Positions 51,731-58,600 of a DNA stretch of 64,000 bases are shown here, piece by piece. This stretch comes from Acidobacteriota bacterium (GTDB lineage: Bacteria > Acidobacteriota > Terriglobia > Bryobacterales > Bryobacteraceae): contig JAFDVZ010000018.1 in NCBI GenBank assembly GCA_018268715.1, positions 39,946 through 103,945 on the forward strand, in the 5' to 3' direction. How positions within the stretch are numbered: the first letter of the stretch is position 1; each line of letters begins with the position of its first letter. Made by a program: the position numbers and the translations under genes. The notes beneath the pieces were generated by a model, which saw nothing but the letters and a program-made list of their open reading frames with translations, did no database searches and was not told where the DNA came from.

Positions 51731-53305
51731 TCAGGCCCGCCCCAACTTCGTCAGGGCGGGGAACAAACCCACCAGTTCCTTTGCCGCCATGGCCCCGATG
51801 GTTTCCTTCCCCTTCGGTCCCAGGTGAGTGTTATCGATCTTCCCGTCCGCCAGCCGCGCCCCTAACTCCCCACAAGCGGCAGGTCCCAACGAGTTACACT
51901 GCTCTAGAGTCAGTTGGTATAAGTCGATCAGCGCGACATTCTTCTCGGCGGCCAGCTTTCGGACCGCAGCGACATAAGGAACCAGCGAATCCGGCTTCAC
52001 CTTGCCGTCCGCGGTCAGATTCCGCCTGACGATCGATGTCACCAGCACCGGAACCGCCCCGGCGGCGCGGACTTCGTCCACATAGCGGGCCAGGTTGGCG
52101 CGATAAGTCGTTTCGGGATCGGTCTCGCGGTCCGCGCCTTTGCCGGGAACGTCGTTGTGCCCAAACTGGATCAGGACGTAATCCGCCCTGCTCGACGCGA
52201 TGGGCATCCATAAACCCTCATCGCGGAAGCTCTTCGAACTGCGGCCGTTCTTGGCCAGATTGACGACGAACACCTCCGGCCCGAACCGCGCCGCGAAGCC
52301 TGTCCCCCAGCCGCCCTCGTCGTTCACGGTGGAATCGCCTGTCAGCACGATCTTGACGGTGTCGGCCGGCTTCAGGTCGAGCGAAGGACGATGCCGGTCG
52401 CAGACGATCCAGCCGTCCTTCAGCTCCAGTTCGGCGCCGTACAAATATGTGCGCGGACCGTTGGATTCAGGGTGGGTGAAATAGAAGATGAAGGCGCGGT
52501 CACCCTGGGCAAGGACGTCGGCGTGATGGCCGAACGGCTGGTCGTCGAGGATGTTCGGACCGCGCGTCCAATGCTCGGCGTCGGTCGACTTATACACGCC
52601 GAGGCCCTTCCAATGATCGGTGATCATCCACCAGGATCCGCGCCAATGGAAGACGTTCGGCCCTTCGTGGCCAACGTCGGTGATGACGGGGCCAACGGGC
52701 TCCCAGTTGGACAAGTCCCGGCTGTCGGCGGCGTAGGTGTGCGAGTGGTTGCGCTCATCCTTGTACCACATGCGCCACTGGCCGGCGGGCATCCGCTCGA
52801 CGCAGGCGTCGATCACGTAATCCGACGACAGTTGGAGGACGCGATCCACCTTCCAGTCCCACAGGTTGCGGCTGGTGGCGTGGACGATGTGGCGCTCGCC
52901 CGACCAGTCGTTCGGGACGCCCCGGACATAGCTGAAATACATGTGGCAGACGCGGTCGTGCCACAGGATCTCCGGCGCCCAGAAGGTGTTGGTCCCGTGC
53001 TCGAACTTGAGCCCTTCGGTGATGCCTCGATAGCGCCAAGTTCGGCCGTTGTCATCCGACGAAGCGATGCCGATGTCGGTGCCGTGGCACCAACTCACTC
53101 CGATGCCAACGGCGGTCGCCCGGCGGTTCGTATAGAAGATCCACCAGGCCTTCTCGATCGGGTTCCAGACGATGGTCGGGTCGGCGGCGCCGTCGTAGAT
53201 CGGGTCTCGGAACAGGGCCTTCGGCCCGGCGGGCGCCTGCGCGTGTCCACCCGGCTGGACGAAGCCGGCCAGGCCCGCGGCGCCAAGCCAGGTCCGGCGT
53301 TTCAT
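51731..53305 (-). CDS. Secreted fusion: GH43-like beta-propeller + SGNH acetylesterase
   Basis: A 524-residue exported two-domain protein. After a leader (~1-23), residues ~30-305 form a five-bladed propeller of the GH43/GH32 kind. It has Asp42 (AADPTIVW), Glu112 (FWAPEI) and Asp166 (YVIDAC) at likely acid/base positions. Residues ~315-524 are an SGNH hydrolase like rhamnogalacturonan acetylesterase, with GDS (Ser325), Gly in GRSSKSF, GHND (Asn384) and D491/His494 (KIDNTHLG). Both halves look active. It is the last gene of the three-gene microcompartment operon (4 bp overlap with the shell gene), which ties pectin-like substrates to that operon. Confidence 0.82.
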   Translation of the reverse strand: MKRRTWLGAAGLAGFVQPGGHAQAPAGPKALFRDPIYDGAADPTIVWNPIEKAWWIFYTNRRATAVGIGVSWCHGTDIGIASSDDNGRTWRYRGITEGLKFEHGTNTFWAPEILWHDRVCHMYFSYVRGVPNDWSGERHIVHATSRNLWDWKVDRVLQLSSDYVIDACVERMPAGQWRMWYKDERNHSHTYAADSRDLSNWEPVGPVITDVGHEGPNVFHWRGSWWMITDHWKGLGVYKSTDAEHWTRGPNILDDQPFGHHADVLAQGDRAFIFYFTHPESNGPRTYLYGAELELKDGWIVCDRHRPSLDLKPADTVKIVLTGDSTVNDEGGWGTGFAARFGPEVFVVNLAKNGRSSKSFRDEGLWMPIASSRADYVLIQFGHNDVPGKGADRETDPETTYRANLARYVDEVRAAGAVPVLVTSIVRRNLTADGKVKPDSLVPYVAAVRKLAAEKNVALIDLYQLTLEQCNSLGPAACGELGARLADGKIDNTHLGPKGKETIGAMAAKELVGLFPALTKLGRA

Positions 53306-53937
53306 TTCGCGCCGACGCCCGGCAGCAGCGAGAGCACGGCCTGGCTGGGCCGCGCGATGACGTGGGCCGCGATCAGCTTGCCGAGCGACGCGACCTTCGC
53401 GCTGCCCGCGTCGACAGCGGCCTGCACCGCCGCCACGTCGCCTTTGATGACCACCGTGATGTAGCCGCCGCCCAGCTTCTCCCGGGCGAGGACTTCGACG
53501 TTCGCCGTCTTGACGGCGGTGTCGATCGCCTCAAAAACGGCCGTGAAACCCTGGGTTTCGATCAATCCGATTGCAAAACTCGCCTGATCACTCATATTCT
53601 TCTCGCTAACTCCCGACGATTCGGACGGATAACTGACGGTGGCCTGCTCGATGAGCGGGTTAAACTCGACCGGCGCTTCGTAGGCGGCCCTGGATGCCCC
53701 CGGAGCCGCGATGACATGCGCCGTGACGGGGACGGCCATCTTCCAGGCCAGCGACTTCACCGCGGCAGCGGCGGCTTCGAGATCGGCCAACGAGCCGGTC
53801 AGCTTGACGCAGACGCCGGGGCCGTCGTTCAACTCGGCCTGTAACACTCGCACGCCGGAGGCTTTCTCCGCGGCGTCCAGGATCACGATGCCGCAGGACC
53901 ATGATCCCAGTTCGACGAATGCAACCGACTGGCTCAC
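53302..53937 (-). CDS. Tandem-domain bacterial microcompartment shell protein (BMC-T)
   Basis: A 211-residue protein with two BMC domains. Domain 2 (~118-198) is canonical: AIGLIETQGFTAVFEAID, KTANVEVLAREKLGGG and AAHVIARP, with the pore loop at Leu155-Gly158. Domain 1 (~4-78) is diverged but keeps FVELGSWSCGIVILDAAEKA and the ending AHVIAAPG. A 40-residue linker (~79-117) joins them. Such proteins form trimers with hexameric shape that tile the shell. Met115 opens domain 2 and could be an internal start. It overlaps the aldolase stop and the esterase start by 4 bp each. No other shell gene is in the window. Confidence 0.9.
   Translation of the reverse strand: MSQSVAFVELGSWSCGIVILDAAEKASGVRVLQAELNDGPGVCVKLTGSLADLEAAAAAVKSLAWKMAVPVTAHVIAAPGASRAAYEAPVEFNPLIEQATVSYPSESSGVSEKNMSDQASFAIGLIETQGFTAVFEAIDTAVKTANVEVLAREKLGGGYITVVIKGDVAAVQAAVDAGSAKVASLGKLIAAHVIARPSQAVLSLLPGVGAK
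53593..53612 (-). promoter_or_regulatory. Possible internal translation start for a one-domain BMC protein
   Basis: The codon for Met115 of the shell protein (53593-53595) is preceded on the minus strand by GAGAAG about 3 bp away and by GGGAG farther up. Starting here would give a 97-residue protein that is exactly a BMC-H-like single domain. PduB-type genes are known for dual starts, so this is plausible but unproven. Confidence 0.35.
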
Positions 53938-54938
53938 AGCAGACCACGCCTGTCGAGCTGGCTCACCACTTCCTGCACCAGGGCCGCGATCTGGTCGCGC
54001 TCAAGCTGGAGGACGGCGGCGGTGGGCGCGGGCGCCGGTTCGACCAGGTCCGACAAGGCGCGTTTGACGTCCGATTCGAGCAGAGACCGGTCGGCCCGCT
54101 GGGCGTCGCTCAAGGGGCGGCGGCTGGGGCCGAAATTGAAGCCTCGCAGTTCGGTGGCGTACTTGAACCCGTCGGGGAACTCGAACTTGTCGAGCATGGC
54201 GTCGAACAGGCGCAGCAGTCGGTAGTTCCACTGCATCGCCTCGGTATAGGCGCCGGCGCGGGCCAGTTCGTAGATCTTGCGGGTGACCTCGGGGACGGCG
54301 TTGCTGCTGGCGTTGGTGCCGCCATCGCAGCCGATCATGATCATGGGCGCGAGGACGGCTTCCCATCCGGTGAGGAACGAGAAGTCGGGGCGCAGCGGGC
54401 GGACCGCCGAGATCATGCGCATCATGAAGGCGACGTCGCCGCTCGAGTCCTTGATGCCAATGACGCGCGGGAGTTCGGCCAGGCGGCGAACGGTGTCGAC
54501 GGTGATCGGGCTCGCGAACATCGGGATGTTGTAGAGCGTGACGTCGATGGGCGAGTCGCGGGCGATTTCGGCGAAGTAGGCGTAGACGGCGTCGGGCGCC
54601 AGACGGTAGTAGAACGGGGAGACGATGGCGACGGCGCGGGCGCCCATTTTGGCGTAGGCCTCACAGGCGGCCAGCGTCTCCTTTATATTCGCCTCGGCGG
54701 CGCCGGCGAGCACGGGCACGCGGCCACGCGCGACGTCGCAGACGATGGCGCCGATGCGGAGCCGCTCCTCGGCGGTGAAGCGGGTGAACTCGCCGCTGGA
54801 GCCGTTCGGGTAGAGGCCGTGGACTCCGCGGTCAATCAGCCATGAAACATATCGGCGCAGTTCCGTTTCGTTGATCTCGCCCCGGCTGTTGAGCGGCGCC
54901 AGCGTGGGCGTGAAGATCCCTTCGATTTTTGAAGCCAT
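53934..54938 (-). CDS. DapA/NAL-family aldolase with BMC cargo-targeting tail
   Basis: A 334-residue class I aldolase. The TIM barrel (~1-295) shows GSSGE (47-50 region), Tyr136 in LYNIP and the Schiff-base Lys163 in GIKDSSGD. These are the catalytic set of dihydrodipicolinate synthase, N-acetylneuraminate lyase and keto-deoxy-sugar-acid aldolases. Then comes EPAPAPTAA and an amphipathic helix (residues 312-334), absent from ordinary family members. It is co-translated with a microcompartment shell protein. Lysine biosynthesis is unlikely; cleavage of a 2-keto-3-deoxy sugar acid to pyruvate plus an aldehyde is the best inference. ATG 54938 follows GGAGG; an ATG 15 bp upstream is less well placed. 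Confidence 0.88.
   Translation of the reverse strand: MASKIEGIFTPTLAPLNSRGEINETELRRYVSWLIDRGVHGLYPNGSSGEFTRFTAEERLRIGAIVCDVARGRVPVLAGAAEANIKETLAACEAYAKMGARAVAIVSPFYYRLAPDAVYAYFAEIARDSPIDVTLYNIPMFASPITVDTVRRLAELPRVIGIKDSSGDVAFMMRMISAVRPLRPDFSFLTGWEAVLAPMIMIGCDGGTNASSNAVPEVTRKIYELARAGAYTEAMQWNYRLLRLFDAMLDKFEFPDGFKYATELRGFNFGPSRRPLSDAQRADRSLLESDVKRALSDLVEPAPAPTAAVLQLERDQIAALVQEVVSQLDRRGLL
53937..54005 (-). other. Encapsulation peptide coding segment of the aldolase
   Basis: This codes residues 312-334. DQIAALVQEVVSQL has hydrophobic residues at i, i+3, i+4 and i+7 spacing (Ile, Leu, Val, Val, Val, Leu) on one face. It follows a Pro/Ala linker. This matches the general form of C-terminal peptides that bring cargo to BMC shells. 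Recognition is by pattern, not by a database match. Confidence 0.75.
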
Positions 54939-55008
54939 CAGAACCTCCATCATATCCGCGTCGGAGGCGATGGGGGGGACGCCGGAGCGGCGCCCGCCGG
55001 ACCCGCGG

Positions 55009-56160
55009 CTAGAGGGTCAGCAGATAGTTGGCCAGATCCTCTTTCTGAGTCGGGGTGAGGGTGATTCCCAGGCGTTTCTCGTAACTGGCGATCAGGTCAG
55101 TGAGCGTGGCCGCGGAGCCATTCGAGAAATAGGGCGGACGGGAGGCCAATCCGTGGAATTGGGGGATCACGATGGCGCCTACGTCGGCGCAGCGGCCAGT
55201 GATCAGGCCGCGGCCGGGGTCCTGCGTCTCGATGACCTTTCCTGAGTCGCAGGTAACTCGGAACAGGGGAAGATCGGGCAGGTTCGATGACTCGAGCCTG
55301 CGCCAGCGGTTGGTTCCCGGCTGGTGACAACTGGCGCAGCGTTCGCCGAAGACGAGTTTCCCTCGAGTGGCCGAGTTACGAAACGATTGCTGGACGCCGG
55401 TGGCCGGTTCGCTCAGTTGCGAGAGAAGACCGCCGCGAACGTCGGCGTACTGAGTGGCGTAGACCTGGCCTTCAAAGTCGAGGATGCGGCGCAGGGACTC
55501 GGCGTCGGGCGCCGAGTGGGCCTGTTCATGGACCAGCGCGGCGTCGATGGCCTGGGCGCGGAGGTCGGCCGCGCGGCCATCGGCCATCAGCACGGCGCCG
55601 GCCGGGCCGGGGACCAGATCGGGCAGGTTCGCAGACATGCGGGGACGGCGGTAGACCGAGATCTCGCCCTTGCCAGCGTTGCAGCCGGTGGGGTCTCGCA
55701 AGACCTGGATGCGGAAGTCAGGCTGAATGTTGGCGGGGGGCCAGGGCAGGGCGACCCGGAAAAGCCCGCGATTCAGTAGGAGCGAGTGCGATCGAGGGTC
55801 GGACTGCGGCAGCGACGGGCAGTTGGAGCCGTCGATGGCGGCAAACAGCGGGTCCTTGCCGCCGGTGGTTTCCCATCGGTCGCGGATGTTGGCGACCGAG
55901 AGGCTCATGGCGTTGGAGGGCTGATGGCAGGTGACGCATGCGCGGCCGTTGGAGCCGAGCGCCTTGAAGAACGGATGGTTGCCGGTGCGGAACGAGCCGT
56001 TCCGGTTGGAGATGCGCAGTTGGCCGGTCGGGTTATCGTATTCGCTGTCCCAGGGCAGGATTTCGTCCTGATTCGAGTTCCACCACCGGTGACTCTCGTT
56101 ATAGGAACTCTGCGCGACGGCTAACGAGGCGAATAATAAACTGACACCCAGACGGCGCAT
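55009..56160 (-). CDS. Secreted diheme c-type cytochrome
   Basis: A 383-residue protein with a signal peptide ending LAVAQ (~16) and two heme-binding motifs, CVTCH at 75-79 and CASCH at 275-279. The layout, with the C-terminal heme domain followed by FHGLASRPPYFSNGSAATL and a final QKEDLANYLLTL helix, is like the MauG/cytochrome c peroxidase superfamily. ATG 56160 gives the leader. It lies 70 bp upstream of the aldolase gene on the same strand, so it could be transcribed with the microcompartment operon. The substrate is unknown. Confidence 0.85.
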   Translation of the reverse strand: MRRLGVSLLFASLAVAQSSYNESHRWWNSNQDEILPWDSEYDNPTGQLRISNRNGSFRTGNHPFFKALGSNGRACVTCHQPSNAMSLSVANIRDRWETTGGKDPLFAAIDGSNCPSLPQSDPRSHSLLLNRGLFRVALPWPPANIQPDFRIQVLRDPTGCNAGKGEISVYRRPRMSANLPDLVPGPAGAVLMADGRAADLRAQAIDAALVHEQAHSAPDAESLRRILDFEGQVYATQYADVRGGLLSQLSEPATGVQQSFRNSATRGKLVFGERCASCHQPGTNRWRRLESSNLPDLPLFRVTCDSGKVIETQDPGRGLITGRCADVGAIVIPQFHGLASRPPYFSNGSAATLTDLIASYEKRLGITLTPTQKEDLANYLLTL

Positions 56161-56329
56161 GCTTCGGGTTTCCTTTCGGGAGTTATCGCGATGAAGCGGC
56201 GACTTGGGCGCGAGCTTTGACCTAGGGTAACACGCGGGAGCGGCGGGAACGCACACGTCGAGCGCGACGCACGGCAAGCGTCGGCGAAGTTGTCAAAGAT
56301 CGGAGGATTGCGGTCGCGATTTGAGCGCT

Positions 56330-56941
56330 CTATGAGGCGGCGCGGCGGGTTCGGGCGGGCGCGGCCGGGGTTGCCGGGAGGCGGGGTTTCGAGCTTTGCG
56401 AAACGAACTCGGGTTCGGCGGAAGCTGTTGATACGGAGGCAGTTGATTGAATCTTCGCTGTTTCTTCTCTGGGCTCCGCGGTCTGCTGCTTGCGCCTTTC
56501 GGCCTGAAGTTGCTGGAGACGGGTGGAGGCTCGGCTGAGTTCGCGCTCGATTGAGGCCATGTAGCGCATCAGACGGTCCCAGGCCGGGGCGCCTCCATTG
56601 GCGAACAGATCGAATTGCCTGGTCAGGATCTCGGCTTCCTTGGCGCGGGCCCGGGCCAGGCGCCAGGTGCAGGCGGCGATTTCGCCTACCCATTGCACTT
56701 CGAGCTCGCCCGAGGGCTTGCGGTCGGCGGCGATGGATTCGAGCAGGGCGTCGAAGTCGGCCTGATTTTCGCCGGGGATGACCACCTGGCGAGCGGTGAG
56801 TCCGTGTTTGATGGCGTTCTTGCTGGACGCCGCCTTGCCCTGCTCGGTGCGGGGACCGGTGGCTTTGAGCGCGTTGCGTTCCTTGGGCATTTGATAGGGG
56901 GCAGGCGCCGCCTGGGCGCGATTCGAGTTGGAAATTGTCAT
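56330..56941 (-). CDS. Conserved hypothetical protein (GPRTEQGKAASSKNAIKHGL family)
   Basis: A 203-residue soluble protein. The N-terminal GPRTEQGKAASSKNAIKHGL motif recurs in many uncharacterised acidobacterial and planctomycete proteins; to my knowledge it has no assigned function. The middle is a long helical region (~75-150, LARARAKEAEILTRQFDL and a heptad-like stretch). The last ~50 residues are low-complexity Ser/Ala/Pro. The 169 bp between it and the cytochrome start show nothing clear. Confidence 0.65.
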   Translation of the reverse strand: MTISNSNRAQAAPAPYQMPKERNALKATGPRTEQGKAASSKNAIKHGLTARQVVIPGENQADFDALLESIAADRKPSGELEVQWVGEIAACTWRLARARAKEAEILTRQFDLFANGGAPAWDRLMRYMASIERELSRASTRLQQLQAERRKQQTAEPREETAKIQSTASVSTASAEPEFVSQSSKPRLPATPAAPARTRRAAS

Positions 56942-56962
56942 TCTAGAAGTTCCTGAAAAAGG

Positions 56963-56990
56963 AAAAGGCCGCTCGAACGAGCGGCCCTTT
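56963..56990 (-). terminator. Rho-independent terminator after the chemoreceptor gene
   Basis: GGCCGCTC (56967-56974), loop GAAC, GAGCGGCC (56979-56986) is a perfect 8 bp stem, with AAAA on one side and CTTTT on the other. It can work in both directions. It lies ~70 bp beyond the stop of the minus-strand chemoreceptor and just before the hypothetical gene start. Confidence 0.85.
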
Positions 56991-57054
56991 TAGGGAGAGT
57001 GCCTCTTCCCACCCTCAGGATAGCAGGCGTTGTCAATAGTAAGATGAACTACGT

Positions 57055-58488
57055 TCAGTCTCCGCCTGAAACGAGGCCGTTCAGTTGCTCCGCCAGATCC
57101 TTCATGGCCGCGGTCTGCGTGGCCAGGCGACGCGCGGCGGCGGAACTCTCCGCCGCGCCCCCGGAGACTCTTTCGGTGACCGACGAGACGCCCTGCATCG
57201 CCCGGACGATCTGTTCGATGCTCTCGCCCTGGCGGTCGCTTCCCTGGCTGACCGCGGCGGCGGTGGATTCGGCCTGGCCGGAGTCTTCGAGAATGGTCCG
57301 CATGGCCTGCTCCACGCCCTCGACATGAGAGCGGCCTTCGCGGGAGCGATCAAGCGCTTCGGAAATGACCGTGGCGGTGTCGCGAGCGGCTTGGGCGGAG
57401 CGCTGGGCAAGGCCGCGCACCTCGTCGGCGACGACGGCGAATCCGAGTCCGGCTTCGCCCGCGCGAGCCGCCTCAACGGCCGCGTTCAGCGCCAGAATGT
57501 TCGTCTGGAATGCGATTTCGTCGATGACGCGAACCAGCGCGGAGACCTTCTCCTGGCTGGACGCCACGCCATTAATGGCGGCCGCGAGTTGCCGCAGAGC
57601 TTCCAGCCCGCGGCGCGTGCTCTCGCAAGTCTGGCGCGCCTGACCGGCCATGGAACTGACTCCATCGGCGTTCTTTCTGGCCATCTGGGCCACCTGTTCG
57701 CAACAGGCGGAGGTTTCCTCGACGGCGGAAGTCTGTTCGCCGGCGCCCGCGGTGAGGTTTTCTGATGTCGCGGCGACGTCATCCGCGGTCTTTTGGATCT
57801 CGCCCGAGGCGCGATCGATGCCGGCGGCCACCTGGGAAAGCCGCCGATTCACCGTACTGGTGACGCCCGCGCCGATCAGGAGGGCAACGATACAGCCGGC
57901 CACGCATCCGCCAATGGAAACGTTGACGCTGGAGCGCAGATGATCGGAGTTGCTGCCGAGTAGCGTCTTCACCATCTGCGTCGTGTCGGCGTTCAGACGG
58001 CCCGCGCCGGTAACCACTACGCTGCCGGCCTTGGCCCATTCGGCGACCTGCGCGGCGTATGCCGGCCCCGAGGTGTGGCCTTGCTCCACCGTGGCGAGGA
58101 TGCCTTGAAGCAGGACCTCATATCGATCCATGTCGGCGAGCAGCTGGTTCGTCGACGGCCGCAGGGAGGCTAGCGCGGTCGAGTTGTCGGCCTGCGATTT
58201 GAGTTTCGGCAAGATTGCGCGTGCGTTGCGGAAACGCTCCCAACCGGAGGCCAGCGCGCCCGGCTTCTGAATGGTCACGTGATAGATGAAAAAGATCCGT
58301 GCGTTGAGGATCTCCCGCTCGAATGCGGCGGCGGTGGCGATTTCAGGCAGGTGCTCGGCCGCGACACTTTCCATGGACCCCGCGCCTCGCAGCATGGCGA
58401 CGCAGTTCAGCCAACTGGCAGTGGCGAATAGTATAACGAGTACGCCGAATCCTACGGCGACACGCTTCCAAATCGGCAATCTCGACAT
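57055..58488 (-). CDS. Methyl-accepting chemotaxis protein
   Basis: A 477-residue chemoreceptor. A first membrane helix (~9-28) is followed by a helical periplasmic domain (~30-185), a second helix (~190-210) and the signalling domain. The hairpin-tip [20 protein letters not shown] leads to [17 protein letters not shown] recognisable HAMP is weak or missing; only ~20 residues join helix 2 to the coiled coil. It is distinct from the receptor at 3473. The next gene upstream encodes a periplasmic binding protein, but its link is uncertain because a separate promoter region with an inverted repeat lies between them. Confidence 0.93.
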   Translation of the reverse strand: MSRLPIWKRVAVGFGVLVILFATASWLNCVAMLRGAGSMESVAAEHLPEIATAAAFEREILNARIFFIYHVTIQKPGALASGWERFRNARAILPKLKSQADNSTALASLRPSTNQLLADMDRYEVLLQGILATVEQGHTSGPAYAAQVAEWAKAGSVVVTGAGRLNADTTQMVKTLLGSNSDHLRSSVNVSIGGCVAGCIVALLIGAGVTSTVNRRLSQVAAGIDRASGEIQKTADDVAATSENLTAGAGEQTSAVEETSACCEQVAQMARKNADGVSSMAGQARQTCESTRRGLEALRQLAAAINGVASSQEKVSALVRVIDEIAFQTNILALNAAVEAARAGEAGLGFAVVADEVRGLAQRSAQAARDTATVISEALDRSREGRSHVEGVEQAMRTILEDSGQAESTAAAVSQGSDRQGESIEQIVRAMQGVSSVTERVSGGAAESSAAARRLATQTAAMKDLAEQLNGLVSGGD

Positions 58489-58490
58489 CT

Positions 58491-58558
58491 TATGTTCCCA
58501 AGTGAATCCCAGCGGCGGCGCAAGGGCGCATCCGCAGATAGCGTTCTATGGGAACATA
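58491..58558. promoter_or_regulatory. Long-spaced inverted repeat upstream of the chemoreceptor
   Basis: TATGTTCCCA (58491-58500) and TGGGAACATA (58549-58558) are perfect reverse complements over 10 bp, separated by 48 bp. One arm ends 3 bp before the chemoreceptor ATG and the other lies near the probable promoter. The layout suggests two operator half-sites bound by a looping dimer, or a long stem in the 5' leader. Confidence 0.55.
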
Positions 58559-58600
58559 TCGGAAACTCGATAGCCTGTCTGAGCGGTGGGCGCCGCAGGA

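Noticed and set aside
53934..54938. Lysine-pathway dapA
   Set aside because: The catalytic fold fits, but the extra cargo tail and coupling to a microcompartment shell gene point to a catabolic aldolase.
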